Source of the DNA: Harenicola maris
GTDB lineage: Bacteria; Pseudomonadota; Alphaproteobacteria; Rhodobacterales; Rhodobacteraceae
Reading direction: 5' to 3'
NCBI GenBank assembly: GCA_018524345.1
Contig: JADQAZ010000001.1
Coordinates: 1,488,001-1,552,000, forward strand
DNA length: 64,000 nucleotides
The position numbers were made by a program, and so were the translations under genes. Under the pieces are notes generated by a model that had not been told where the DNA came from, ran no database searches, and was given only the letters and a program-made list of their open reading frames with translations. Below, piece by piece: positions 45,299 through 53,935 of this stretch (within the stretch, counting starts at the first letter, position 1; each line of letters opens with the position of its first letter).

Positions 45299-45324
45299 AA
45301 AAAGCCGCCCCGAGGGGCGGCTTT
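45299..45324 (-). terminator. Rho-independent terminator after the peroxiredoxin gene
   Basis: On the minus strand AAAGCCGCCCC and GGGGCGGCTTT form an 11-bp perfect stem with a two-base loop, continuing into five T. It lies about 100 nt past the peroxiredoxin stop and separates it from the isomerase-monooxygenase operon. Confidence 0.82.
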
Positions 45325-45421
45325 CGTGGCCGTGAGTGGCTTTGCGTGGGCTTTGGAGGGCCTAGAGGCTTTGGTATACCGAATGCGGGGCGCGGGGTTT
45401 CCGCCCCCTGCCCGCTTTGGC

Positions 45422-45946
45422 CTAGCCTTCGAAGGTGCCGCGTGCGGGGTAGTCGTTTTCGAGGGCGTAGTTCACCTTGGACAGCAGGTTGCCCAGATCG
45501 GGGCGTGCCCATGGCATGTTGGAGATATCCACCAGATAGAGGCGGCCATCGGGGCGGACCCAGAACAGGCCCGGCTCTGTGAAGAAGTCGGCCTCTACGT
45601 CCTTGAAGGCCTTGGAGACCCAGAGGCCCCAGTTCTTCGCGTCCTCGATCGTCACGTCATAGGCAACGCGAAGCTTGCCGAGGTTCCACTCCTCGGCGGC
45701 TTTGGCGGCCAGTTCCTCTGTGTTCATAGAGGCGACGACAACGGAGAATCCCTGTGCTTCGAAGTCCTCCAGCATTTTGGCGAGGCCGCCGATGTAGTTC
45801 GCGCAGACGGGGCAATGCAGCCCGCGGTAGAACAGGATCATGGTGAAGTTCTTGGGGTTTTCTTCGGAGATGTCGAAGGTGCCGCCGCCGACGAGGGGCA
45901 GTTTGAGGGCGGGCACTTGGGCATCGGGGGAGAGTTTATGGCTCAT
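45422..45946 (-). CDS. Peroxiredoxin-like protein (AhpC/TSA superfamily)
   Basis: A 174-residue thioredoxin-fold protein with FYRGLHCPVC, so the likely redox pair is Cys45 and Cys48. The motif differs from the PxxxTxxC of typical peroxiredoxins and matches the YRGxxCPxC group whose substrates are little known. It may remove hydrogen peroxide formed by uncoupled flavin monooxygenases nearby; that is inferred. AAGGAA precedes the ATG. Confidence 0.88.
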   Translation of the reverse strand: MSHKLSPDAQVPALKLPLVGGGTFDISEENPKNFTMILFYRGLHCPVCANYIGGLAKMLEDFEAQGFSVVVASMNTEELAAKAAEEWNLGKLRVAYDVTIEDAKNWGLWVSKAFKDVEADFFTEPGLFWVRPDGRLYLVDISNMPWARPDLGNLLSKVNYALENDYPARGTFEG

Positions 45947-46105
45947 GTCATTTCCTTATTGGATCTGTGGGTGTCTGGTGTGTCTGGCAGGGCTTTGAGC
46001 GTTCCCTCAATCCTAGGGTGCAGGGACTGGGTCCGGGAGTCAAAAGTCCTGATGGGTGGTAACAAGTTTGTTTGTGGGCGGGGCTGGCCCGCCCGCTGTG
46101 CCGGG

Positions 46106-46888
46106 TCAGTCGACGCACATGCCGAGGAAGTTGCAGATCGCGAGGTTGAAGGCCTTGACCTCGTTTACGTTGATGATGTGGCCCGCGCCCTCGATCACGG
46201 CGAAGTCGCTGTCTGGTGTGGCATCGGCCATGGCCTGCATCACGGCGGGCGGGGCGCCTTTATCCTCGGAGCCGGAAACATATAGGACCGGAACGCTCAT
46301 CTTGGGCAGGTCCTTGAGGTAATCGAGGCCCTTGAGCGCGATGGCGCAGCCGGAGTAACCGCCGGGGGTGGTTTTGAGGAACTCGGATTTGAGCATCTCG
46401 ACCGTATCGGGGTTGGCCTCTTTGAAGGCGGGGGTGAGCCAGTTACCGATGGCCCCATCCCACAGGGCGGGGATGCCATTTGCCTTGATGGCGGCGATGC
46501 GGTCATCCCAGCTTTGGACGAAGGGCTGTGGGCCGTCGGCGCGGGCGGCGGAGCAGACGATGCGCTCCACCCTGGCGGGGTTCGACAGGCCCATGCCCAG
46601 CGCCGTCATGGAACCGAGCGAGCAGCCCATAACCGAGGCTGTCTCCAGCCCGTGGGCATCCATCACCGCGAAGGCATCAGCGACCAGCATATCAAAGGAG
46701 TAATCCCCATCGGGCGTGGCGCTGTCCCCGTGGCCGCGGGTGTCATAGCGCACGACCTTGAAGTGTTTTTCCAGCAGCGGCAGCTGCGGCTCCCATGCGC
46801 GGGTGGTCGAGCCGATGCTGTTGGAGAGCAGGAGGCCGGGACCCTCGCTTAGACCGGAGGCGATGGAGTTGGGGATGAAGTCAGTCAT
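46106..46888 (-). CDS. Alpha/beta hydrolase, 3-oxoadipate enol-lactonase-like
   Basis: A 260-residue alpha/beta hydrolase. The nucleophile is Ser90 in MGCSLGS, the acid Asp in SGSEDKGAPP and the base His in GAGHI. YDTRGHGDS, DLxxDAFAVMDAHGL and the overall length fit the PcaD group. Related N-formylmaleamate deformylases (NicD) share this fold, so hydrolysis of a ring-cleavage product is likely but its exact nature is open. It lies between the TRAP binding protein and the peroxiredoxin. Confidence 0.86.
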   Translation of the reverse strand: MTDFIPNSIASGLSEGPGLLLSNSIGSTTRAWEPQLPLLEKHFKVVRYDTRGHGDSATPDGDYSFDMLVADAFAVMDAHGLETASVMGCSLGSMTALGMGLSNPARVERIVCSAARADGPQPFVQSWDDRIAAIKANGIPALWDGAIGNWLTPAFKEANPDTVEMLKSEFLKTTPGGYSGCAIALKGLDYLKDLPKMSVPVLYVSGSEDKGAPPAVMQAMADATPDSDFAVIEGAGHIINVNEVKAFNLAICNFLGMCVD

Positions 46889-46957
46889 ATGGGGACCCTT
46901 TTGTGATCTTTGCGCTGGGGGGCGGATGTTGTCTTTGGGGGCGGTTTTTTGGGGGTG

Positions 46958-46987
46958 CCGCCGCCCCTATGGGTTTAGGGGCGGCGG
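46958..46987. other. GC-rich hairpin downstream of the TRAP binding-protein gene
   Basis: CCGCCGCCCCTA pairs with TAGGGGCGGCGG around a 6-nt loop, 58 nt past the dctP-like stop. No T tract follows on the minus strand, so termination is uncertain. Confidence 0.45.
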
Positions 46988-47044
46988 GCCAGACATAAAA
47001 AGCATATTACCTTTCATGCCCCATCAGGTTTCGTGATGGGCAGC

Positions 47045-48127
47045 TTATTGCAGCTGGTATTCCACCGGCCAGTCATGACCGACGGCTTTGGCTGCCTCGA
47101 TATAGCCCTGCATCACGGCGAGGCCGGGAAGGCCCCTGCCCTCTGCTTCGGCGGCCTGCGCCTTGGGGAAGGCCTCAAGGCTTTGGGCCCATTCGGCGCG
47201 CACGCTTTCGGGCAGGGTTTTGATGGTGGCCCCGTTTTCCTCGAGCTTGCCAAGGCCGAAGTCCTGCACGTTGTCCATAGCGGTGCCGTTCTGGGCCTCC
47301 CACTCTGCGCCGACCTCAAGGATGATGTTGCGCACCTCCTCTGGCAAGGATTCCATTTTCTTCTGGTTCGCTGTCAGCATGATCACCGGCATCGCGCCAA
47401 AGCCGATGAGGGTGTAGTAAGGCGCGGGTTCGTAGAATTTGAACCCGTTATAGGCCGAGGGCACCATGAGCCAGCCGTCGTAGACGCCGGTTTTCAGGGC
47501 CAGATACCCCTCTGGCAAAGTGGACTGCACTGGCAGGGCGTTGACATATTCGAGCCATGCAAGGTTTGGCCCCGCGCCGCCGATCTTGACCCCGCTGAGG
47601 TCAGAGATGGTTTCCCATTCGAAGGTGGTGCCGAGGTGGTAGTTGTCCCAGACGCCGAGGCCGAGGAAGACCTGATCGTATTCCTCCTCCATCACGGTTT
47701 TGAGCCATGGGTTCTCGTCATAGACCTGACGTGCGGCGGCAATGGCATCGGATGACTTTTGCGGGCCGAAGCCGAGGTAATAGGGGAAGTTGTGCAAGAA
47801 CATCTTGGAGGGTTCGAAGCAGACGCAGAAGCCGCCGAAGTCGAGAATGCCGCTTTGGACGGATTCAAGTGTTTCGGCCACACCGGCGATGGAGCCGCCG
47901 TAGGCCTCTACGAAGTTGACGGTATGCTCTGTCTCCTCCCCTACGCGGCGCTTTACCTCGGCGGCGAAGAAGTCCGACATGGTGGTGACATAGGGGGCTG
48001 GCCCCTTGGGGTGGCCCGAGCCGATCCGGAATGTAAAGTTATCCGCGAGCGCCGGAGCCGCCGCCATAAGCGTGAGCGCCGTAGATGCGGCGGCAGCGGC
48101 GAGTGCCTTTGTAATGCGTGTTTTCAT
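47045..48127 (-). CDS. TRAP transporter periplasmic binding protein (DctP family)
   Basis: A 360-residue secreted protein with a signal peptide (ALAAAAASTALTLMAAAPALA). The mature part follows the DctP plan: FRIGSGHPKGPAPYV, GGSIAGVAETLESVQSGILDFG, and LSGVKIGGAGPNLAWLEYVNALPVQ. The usual Arg of the RxP-type motif that holds a carboxylate is not obvious. The ligand is thus unknown and could be uncharged. It is divergent from its membrane subunits. GGGAGGAAAC precedes the ATG. Confidence 0.92.
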   Translation of the reverse strand: MKTRITKALAAAAASTALTLMAAAPALADNFTFRIGSGHPKGPAPYVTTMSDFFAAEVKRRVGEETEHTVNFVEAYGGSIAGVAETLESVQSGILDFGGFCVCFEPSKMFLHNFPYYLGFGPQKSSDAIAAARQVYDENPWLKTVMEEEYDQVFLGLGVWDNYHLGTTFEWETISDLSGVKIGGAGPNLAWLEYVNALPVQSTLPEGYLALKTGVYDGWLMVPSAYNGFKFYEPAPYYTLIGFGAMPVIMLTANQKKMESLPEEVRNIILEVGAEWEAQNGTAMDNVQDFGLGKLEENGATIKTLPESVRAEWAQSLEAFPKAQAAEAEGRGLPGLAVMQGYIEAAKAVGHDWPVEYQLQ

Positions 48128-48220
48128 GTTTCCTCCCATGCGGCCCAAGTCGGGGCCAAGTTGCCCCCGCAGCATAGGCGCATGCAGGGAATCGTTTCCT
48201 CTGCCATCATTTAAGCAGAT

Positions 48221-48238
48221 ATTTATCAAACGATAAAT
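48221..48238. promoter_or_regulatory. Palindromic operator ATTTATC-N4-GATAAAT at the divergent TRAP promoters
   Basis: An 18-bp palindrome with perfect 7-bp arms between the dctP-like and dctQ-like genes. The same sequence, different only in two central bases, lies between the TetR and GST genes at 53892. Probably the TetR binding site. Confidence 0.72.
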
Positions 48239-48308
48239 AGATTTGTTTTTTGAAGCGACCTCCCCTACAGTCAATTCAGACATGCAGCCCCAAAACAGGA
48301 AATAATTC

Positions 48309-48818
48309 ATGAAATTCAGTATACTTATACAAACCTCACGACTGATTCATGTGCTCTCCTCCCTGTGGATACTGATCCTTGCACTGGTGATCCTTGTGGA
48401 TGTTTTCGGGCGGATTTTGTTCCTGAGCCCCCTGCCGGGGACCAAGGAGATCCTGCAAAGTTCGGTGATCGCGGTGGCGTTTTTGCAGATCCCGCTGGCG
48501 GTGTTTTCCAACTCTATGTTGCGCACGACGCTTTTGACCGATGCCCTGCCTGCGACGGCGCAGCGGGTGCTGCGGTCTGCCGGGGCGCTTCTGGGGCTGC
48601 TTTTGTTCGGGGCGATTGCCTATGCCGCCTACCCCGAGGCCGTAGAGGCCTTTCAGATCGGGGAATACGAGGGGGAAGGATCGCTGCGGATCTATACCTG
48701 GCCGGTCCGTTTTTTGATTGTGGTGACGGCTGCCTTCTCGGCCGTTGCCTATGTGGTCATGATGATCGCCGACTGGCGCGGTGACCTTGACGACGCAAAC
48801 GCTCTGACAACGCACTGA
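48309..48818 (+). CDS. TRAP transporter small membrane subunit (DctQ family)
   Basis: A 169-residue protein with four hydrophobic helices. LWILILALVILVDVFGRILF and LPGTKEILQSSVIAVAFLQIPLAVF match the DctQ pattern of a first helix followed by an E-containing loop. AGGAAATAATTC precedes the ATG. The first codons contain a GTATAC site (48319-48324). It is 19 nt from the DctM-like gene. Confidence 0.9.
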   Translation: MKFSILIQTSRLIHVLSSLWILILALVILVDVFGRILFLSPLPGTKEILQSSVIAVAFLQIPLAVFSNSMLRTTLLTDALPATAQRVLRSAGALLGLLLFGAIAYAAYPEAVEAFQIGEYEGEGSLRIYTWPVRFLIVVTAAFSAVAYVVMMIADWRGDLDDANALTTH

Positions 48819-48837
48819 TAGGTAGGAACCACAGATT

Positions 48838-50154
48838 ATGGCCAGTTTGATTTTCGGCATACTCGCTTTGCTTTTGGTGATGGTGTTCCTTGGGGTGCAT
48901 ATTGCCGTTGCCCTTGGCACCGCGAGCGCCATCGGGGTTTACCTGCTGCTGGGCAGCAGTGACATCGCCCTCTCTGTTCTGAGCGGCACCGCCTATGAGG
49001 CGCTGCGCAAGGACATCTTTATTGTTATCCCCCTTTTCGTCTTAATGGGGGAATTCATCAGCCGCTCTGGCGCGGCGCAGGATATTTATTCCATCGGCAA
49101 CCGGGGGCTGCGCAAGCTGCCGGGCTGTTTGGCGGTGGCGACTGTGTCCGGCAATGCGGTGTTTGCGGCCATCACTGGGGTTTCCATTGCCTCGGCTGCG
49201 ACATTCTCGAGGATCGCCTATCCGGAGATGGTCGCTCTTGGGTATTCGCGCAGCTACGCCTTGGGGGTCGTCGCGGGGAGCGCCTGTTTGGGGATGTTGA
49301 TCCCCCCGAGCATCTTGATGATCATCTGGGCGGTTCTGACAGAGATTTCGATTGGCGCGCTGTTTGTGGCCGGGCTGTTGCCGGGGTTGATCCTTGCCTC
49401 GCTGTTCTGTGCCTATTGCATCATCACCGCCATCATGAGCCCCGAGACAGCGCCAAGCTGCCCCCCGCCCAGCGCGGAGACTGTGGACCATGCGCGCAAC
49501 CGCAGCGAGCTGATCAGCGGGTTGTCTGTTGTGGCCCTAATCCTGATTGTGATCGGCGGCATCTGGGGCGGCTTCCTGACGCCCACCGAGGCCGCGGGTT
49601 TTGGCGCAATCGGTGCGCTGGTTGTCGGCATCGTCAAGGGGATGCGCCGCAAGGAGATTTCGACTTCGATCTTTCATGCGGGCAAGATCACCGCGCCGAT
49701 CATGATCCTGCTGATCACCGCCTCGATGTATTCGCGCTTTCTTGCCATGAGCGGCGCGGTGGATGTTATTCAGGGCACCCTGTTTTCGTTCAGCGAGAGC
49801 CCGATTGTGATCATGTTCATGATCTTTGTGATCTGGCTTGTGCTTGGCATGTTCATTGACGCGACCTCGATCATTTTGCTGACCGTGCCGATCTTTGCGC
49901 CGATGTCCGCGATTATCGGGATCGAGCCTTTGGCCTTTGCGATATTTGGCATCCTTGTGATCGAGGCCGGGTTGCTGACGCCGCCCTTTGGTTTGCTGAT
50001 CTTTACGGTGAAGGCATCGGTGCCGGACAAGAGCGTGACTCTGGGCGAGATTTTCCGCGGCTCTGTCCCCTATTGGATCATGATCCTGTTGGTCGCCGTC
50101 TTGGTGGTTGTCTTCCCTGTGCTGGCGACCTTCCTGCCCAAGAGCCTGATCTAG
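48838..50154 (+). CDS. TRAP transporter large membrane subunit (DctM family)
   Basis: A 438-residue protein with about 12 helices. GNAVFAAITGVSIASAATFSRI and GSACLGMLIPPSILMIIWAVLTE are the substrate and sodium-site motifs of DctM, and the second half repeats the pattern (GMFIDATSIILLTVPIFAPM, LLTPPFGLLIFTVK). With the DctP- and DctQ-like proteins it forms a sodium-driven importer for a small acid or related compound. Confidence 0.94.
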   Translation: MASLIFGILALLLVMVFLGVHIAVALGTASAIGVYLLLGSSDIALSVLSGTAYEALRKDIFIVIPLFVLMGEFISRSGAAQDIYSIGNRGLRKLPGCLAVATVSGNAVFAAITGVSIASAATFSRIAYPEMVALGYSRSYALGVVAGSACLGMLIPPSILMIIWAVLTEISIGALFVAGLLPGLILASLFCAYCIITAIMSPETAPSCPPPSAETVDHARNRSELISGLSVVALILIVIGGIWGGFLTPTEAAGFGAIGALVVGIVKGMRRKEISTSIFHAGKITAPIMILLITASMYSRFLAMSGAVDVIQGTLFSFSESPIVIMFMIFVIWLVLGMFIDATSIILLTVPIFAPMSAIIGIEPLAFAIFGILVIEAGLLTPPFGLLIFTVKASVPDKSVTLGEIFRGSVPYWIMILLVAVLVVVFPVLATFLPKSLI

Positions 50155-50159
50155 AGGCG

Positions 50160-50181
50160 GGGCGCCCCTACGGGGGCGTCC
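50160..50181 (+). terminator. Possible terminator after the TRAP membrane genes
   Basis: GGGGCGCCCC-TAC-GGGGGCGTCC can fold into a short GC stem a few bases past the stop. No T tract follows. Confidence 0.4.
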
Positions 50182-50298
50182 GATGCCGGGCCGCGCCAGC
50201 GCAAGGCCATCAGGAAAACAGATACCAAACACAATAAACTTTCGTTTTATCTAATACATCTACTGCACCAAACTAGCCATGAAGATGAGGAGAGATTC

Positions 50299-51408
50299 AT
50301 GAAGCTGTCGTTTTTCACAATGCCCATCCACCCCTTGGGCAAGCCGCCATCACAAAGCCTGCGCGAGGACCGCGAGGCCTTTATTCTGGCCGATCAGCTT
50401 GGCTATGCCGAGGCTTACTGCGGCGAGCACACCACCGATCAGGCGGAGATCATCACCTCCTGCGTCGCCTTCCTTGCCAGCCTTGCCTATGAGACCAAGA
50501 ACATCCGTTTGGGCACCGGCACGGTGAATATGCCCAACTCCCACCCCGCGCGCATCGCGGCAGAGGTGGCGATGCTGGACCATATGCTGGAGGGGCGTTT
50601 GAACTTTGGCATCTCCCCCGGAGGCCTGATGTCGGATGCGGAGGTCTTCGGCTCCATCGACAAGGACCGCAATGCGATGTTCGTGGAAAGCATCAATATG
50701 GTTCTGGAAATCTGGGCCAGTGAGGCCCCCTATGACATCAAGGGCGAGTTCTGGGATGTCTCTACCATGCGGACCAGCAATGTGGACATTGGTCAGGGCG
50801 AGATCATGAAGCCCTATCAGCCGCCGCATCCGCCCATCGTGGGCACCGCTGTTGCGCCGTTCTCCAAGGGGGTGAGCGCCATGGCGGAGCGCGGCTGGCA
50901 GCCGATCTCTGGCAACTTCCTGTTGCCGAAATGGGCCGCGACCCATTGGCCGAAATATGTCGAGGGCTGCAAGGCCGGTGGCTTCACCCCCGACTATGCC
51001 GATTGGCGCGTGGCCAAGAACATCTGCGTGGCCGATGACATGGAAACCGCGCGGGCCTATGCCCGGGATCCGGGCAGCCCCTACGTTCTGTATTACTCGC
51101 AGCTTTTGACCAAGATGCGGGCGGGCAACCGGCTGAACCTGTTCAAGGAAGATCAGGACATGCCCGATGAGGATGTGACCCTTGATTATGTTCTAGACAA
51201 GCTGGTGATCCATGGGGATCCGAGCTCTGTCGCCGATCAGATTTTGGAGCTACGCGAGGTGACGGGGCCCTTCAAGCACCTTGTCTATGCGGGCCATGAC
51301 TGGACCGATTATGACCTTGGCCGCAAGGGGATGATCCTCATGGCCGAGAAGGTCATGCCGATCCTGACCGAGGCCACCAAGGCCGAGCCTGCGGCAGAGG
51401 CCGCCTGA
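50299..51408 (+). CDS. Luciferase-like FMN-dependent monooxygenase (LLM class)
   Basis: A 369-residue TIM-barrel oxygenase. SDR-free flavin motifs include EHTTDQAE near 43, LGTGTVNMPNSHPARIAAEVAMLDHM at about 71 and NFGISPGGLMSDAEVFG near 102. Such enzymes need reduced FMN from a partner reductase, which follows directly. Relatives include limonene monooxygenase and the ring-opening oxygenase RutA. It probably oxidises the ring or chain of the growth substrate. A degenerate palindrome near 50232-50254 may be a weak TetR-type site. Confidence 0.92.
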   Translation: MKLSFFTMPIHPLGKPPSQSLREDREAFILADQLGYAEAYCGEHTTDQAEIITSCVAFLASLAYETKNIRLGTGTVNMPNSHPARIAAEVAMLDHMLEGRLNFGISPGGLMSDAEVFGSIDKDRNAMFVESINMVLEIWASEAPYDIKGEFWDVSTMRTSNVDIGQGEIMKPYQPPHPPIVGTAVAPFSKGVSAMAERGWQPISGNFLLPKWAATHWPKYVEGCKAGGFTPDYADWRVAKNICVADDMETARAYARDPGSPYVLYYSQLLTKMRAGNRLNLFKEDQDMPDEDVTLDYVLDKLVIHGDPSSVADQILELREVTGPFKHLVYAGHDWTDYDLGRKGMILMAEKVMPILTEATKAEPAAEAA

Positions 51409-51481
51409 ATAAGGCGCGGGAGGCCGATGTGCCCCCTGCCCCCAACACTTTTGATGACATCACGATTTCCCGGAGGCCCGA

Positions 51482-52429
51482 ATGACCGAAGCACCAAGCG
51501 ATACAGACTTTAGCCCACATGCGTTTCGCCGCGCCCTTGGCAACTTTGCCACCGGTGTGACGATTGTGACGGCCGTGACGCCCGAGGGCGAAAAGGTCGG
51601 GGTGACGGCGAGCAGTTTCAATTCCCTATCAATGGACCCGCCGCTGATCCTGTGGAGCAGCATGAAGGACACGCTGAGCTGCGCTGTTTTCGAGAAGGCA
51701 GAGCATTTCGCGGTGAATATCCTTGCCTCGGACCAGATGGAAATGTCGAACCATTTTGCCCGTCAGAACGAGGACAAATTTGCCGGCGTGGATTGGGAGC
51801 CCGGCATTGGCGGCTCGCCCCTGTTCCCGAACACCGCCGGACGGTTTCAATGCGAGAGCTACGCCAAGCTGGACGGCGGGGATCACTGGATTTTCGTCGG
51901 CAAGGTTCTGGCCTTTGACGATTATGGCCGCGCGCCCCTGTGTTTCCATCAGGGCTCCTATTCCATGGTTTTCAGCCATCCGGCCACGGCGACGCAGCCG
52001 GAGGGTCAGGTGGAGCAATCGGCGCTGGAGGCCAGCGGGCGGTATAAGAACCACACCTTCTTTCAGATGCTACAAGCCGTGCGCGCCTATCAGGATCACT
52101 ACCGACCCAAGCTGGAAACGCAGGGCCTATCTGTGATCGAGGCGCGGGTTTTGCTGGTTCTGAGCGAGGTGCCCGGACTGACGGCGGAGAGCCTAGTGCC
52201 CTATCTGAATGCGCCGCTGGTGGAGGCACAGGAGGCGCTGTCGAATCTGACCGATCGCGGCATGATCAGCGACCACGGCAGCGGCTTTGCCACAACGGAA
52301 TCCGGACGCGCCAAGGCAACCGATTGCTGGAACGTGGCGCAGTCCCATGCGGAAGAGGCCTTTGCCAAATTCAGCGAGGCGCAGATGGAAACCTTTACGG
52401 AGGTTTTGCAGGGGCTGATTGAGCACTAG
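51482..52429 (+). CDS. Flavin reductase fused to a MarR-like domain
   Basis: A 315-residue protein. Residues 1-170 form a flavin reductase of the HpaC/RutF type (RRALGNFATGVTIVTA, GVTASSFNSLSMDPPLILW, HFAVNIL). Residues about 185-315 resemble a winged-helix MarR domain (FFQMLQAVRAYQDHYRP, LSVIEARVLLVLSEV, LTDRGMIS). The reductase of Acinetobacter baumannii 4-hydroxyphenylacetate hydroxylase has the same architecture, and there the MarR-like part senses the substrate and stimulates FMN reduction. By analogy this protein supplies reduced FMN to the upstream monooxygenase only when substrate is present. Confidence 0.9.
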   Translation: MTEAPSDTDFSPHAFRRALGNFATGVTIVTAVTPEGEKVGVTASSFNSLSMDPPLILWSSMKDTLSCAVFEKAEHFAVNILASDQMEMSNHFARQNEDKFAGVDWEPGIGGSPLFPNTAGRFQCESYAKLDGGDHWIFVGKVLAFDDYGRAPLCFHQGSYSMVFSHPATATQPEGQVEQSALEASGRYKNHTFFQMLQAVRAYQDHYRPKLETQGLSVIEARVLLVLSEVPGLTAESLVPYLNAPLVEAQEALSNLTDRGMISDHGSGFATTESGRAKATDCWNVAQSHAEEAFAKFSEAQMETFTEVLQGLIEH

Positions 52430-52436
52430 CCCCCCT

Positions 52437-52491
52437 GCCGGGGCGCCGCCTGTCTTTCCTCTCCCGGAGGTGGACGGCGCCCCGGCTTTTT
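52437..52491 (+). terminator. Rho-independent terminator after the flavin reductase gene
   Basis: Arms GCCGGGGCGCCG and CGGCGCCCCGGC are perfectly complementary, with a 26-nt loop holding a small inner CTCCCGGAG hairpin, and five T follow. Confidence 0.85.
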
Positions 52492-52497
52492 GCGGGC

Positions 52498-53136
52498 CTA
52501 AGCGCCCGGAATCTCGCCCGTGTGTTTGGGAACGTGGTAGCCGCGTTGCAGGGCGGGACGCTCTAGCAGACGTTCATACCAGGCCTTCACATTGGGGAAA
52601 TCGGCCAGATCGATTTTCTGGAAATCATGGCGCGAAATCCAAGGCCACATGGCCATATCGGCGATGGTATAGATGCCCTTGCCCTCGCCTGCGACGTAGT
52701 CGCGCCCCTCCAGCCTTGTATTCAGCACCTTATAGAGGCGGCGGCCTTCCTTGGTGTAGCGCTCCTCGGAATACTCGGATTTCCCGGGGTTGTATTTGAC
52801 GAAATGGTGCATCTGGCCCAGCATCGGCCCCAGCCCGCCCATCTGCCACATCAGCCATTCGACCATGCGCCAGTATTCATCGCCCTCGGCCTGAAATTTG
52901 TTATATTTATTCGCAAGGTAGAGCATGATCGCGCCGGTCTCCATCAGGTGGATTCCGGTCTCTTGGTCGACGATGGCGGGGATGCGGTTGTTGGGGGCGA
53001 TCTTGAGGAAATCGGGGGCGAATTGTTCGTCTTTTCCGATGTCGATCGCATGGGCGGTATAGGGCACGCCGAGTTCCTCGAGTAGGATCGAGACCTTGCG
53101 TCCGTTGGGCGTTGTCCAGGTGTAGAGATCAATCAT
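52498..53136 (-). CDS. Glutathione S-transferase family protein (YfcG/Nu-like)
   Basis: A 212-residue protein with a thioredoxin-like N domain (LYTWTTPNGRKVSILLEELGVPY, NRIPAIVD, METGAIMLYLANKY) and a helical C domain. TxxPNGxKVSIxLEE and the following NPxIPA-like motif mark the Nu class, which has disulfide reductase activity. It may act on a reactive ring-cleavage product. The TetR gene lies upstream on the same strand, 30 nt away. Confidence 0.9.
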   Translation of the reverse strand: MIDLYTWTTPNGRKVSILLEELGVPYTAHAIDIGKDEQFAPDFLKIAPNNRIPAIVDQETGIHLMETGAIMLYLANKYNKFQAEGDEYWRMVEWLMWQMGGLGPMLGQMHHFVKYNPGKSEYSEERYTKEGRRLYKVLNTRLEGRDYVAGEGKGIYTIADMAMWPWISRHDFQKIDLADFPNVKAWYERLLERPALQRGYHVPKHTGEIPGA

Positions 53137-53166
53137 GTCGCATCCTTCAGATTTATACGGAATGGG

Positions 53167-53868
53167 TTAGGCTTTGTTCTGAGCCTCGGTCAGCAGCAGA
53201 TACATATCGAGCGCCTGCGAGATAGTCGCAGCGGTGTCGGCTGAAACATCGGTGCCGAGGATAAAGCGGCGGGAGCCGTAATCGAGGAGCGCGCCGTGCA
53301 TCAGCCAAGGGGCCTCCAGCTCCTGCGGGGTGACGAGGAAACTGTCGGCTCCGCCCAGTTCCAGCCGACGTTCGCGCACCAGAGGTTTGAGAATCATTTC
53401 CTGAATGACGTGGTTATACCAGTCGTGGAAACGGGCATCGCGCAGGGCGGCAAAGCTGGAGATCCGCAGGCGGACCGGATCGAACAGGGTTTCGGCATAG
53501 GCCTCGTAGAAGGTTTGAAACCTGTCCTTGACCGAGCGGGTTCGATCGCTGAGGTCCCCTTCCCATTCCGGGTTCCATGTGTCGAGGAAGACCTTGGCAT
53601 AGACTGCCTCTATCAGGCTGTCTTTGTTGGGAAAATAGCGATAAAGGAGCGGCTGTGTGATCCCTGCCCTTTGGGCGACATCGCGGGTGCTGCCGTCAAA
53701 TCCGGTTTCGGAAAAAAGCTCAACCGCGGCGCAGGTGATCTGGTCCTTGCGCTCGTCCGGCGAGAGCCTGCGGCGAGGCGCGGGGCTGGTGCCTTGGTCG
53801 TCTGTTGACTGGCTTTTGGCCACGGGGGGATCACTCTTTTTACCGGCGTACTTTGATCCAAAAGACAA
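53167..53868 (-). CDS. TetR family transcriptional regulator
   Basis: About 233 residues with a helix-turn-helix near residue 58 (STRDVAQRAGITQPLLYRYF followed by PNKDSL) and a helical ligand domain. The proposed start is TTG at 53868 with no convincing ribosome-binding site; a GTG 15 codons in is also possible, so the N-terminal tail (rich in Ser, Lys and Pro) is uncertain. It is divergent from the GST gene, with a perfect palindrome in the gap. Confidence 0.85.
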   Translation of the reverse strand: MSFGSKYAGKKSDPPVAKSQSTDDQGTSPAPRRRLSPDERKDQITCAAVELFSETGFDGSTRDVAQRAGITQPLLYRYFPNKDSLIEAVYAKVFLDTWNPEWEGDLSDRTRSVKDRFQTFYEAYAETLFDPVRLRISSFAALRDARFHDWYNHVIQEMILKPLVRERRLELGGADSFLVTPQELEAPWLMHGALLDYGSRRFILGTDVSADTAATISQALDMYLLLTEAQNKA

Positions 53869-53891
53869 TATTCTGCGCTTGTCGTCCAGTC

Positions 53892-53909
53892 ATTTATCAT
53901 GCGATAAAT
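53892..53909. promoter_or_regulatory. Palindromic operator ATTTATC-N4-GATAAAT at the TetR/GST promoters
   Basis: Perfect 7-bp arms around ATGC. It lies 24 nt from the TetR start and 27 nt from the GST start, the usual place for a TetR autoregulatory site. The core matches the TRAP promoter palindrome at 17 of 19 positions counting the flanking A. Confidence 0.75.
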
Positions 53910-53935
53910 AACGTAACGGAAAGGGAGGATTGAGA

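Noticed and set aside
45374-45379. GTATAC in TTGGTATACCGAA as a further operator
   Set aside because: It lies downstream of the peroxiredoxin stop, not at a promoter, and has no partner at 62 bp. It may still bind the regulator, but I see no target gene.
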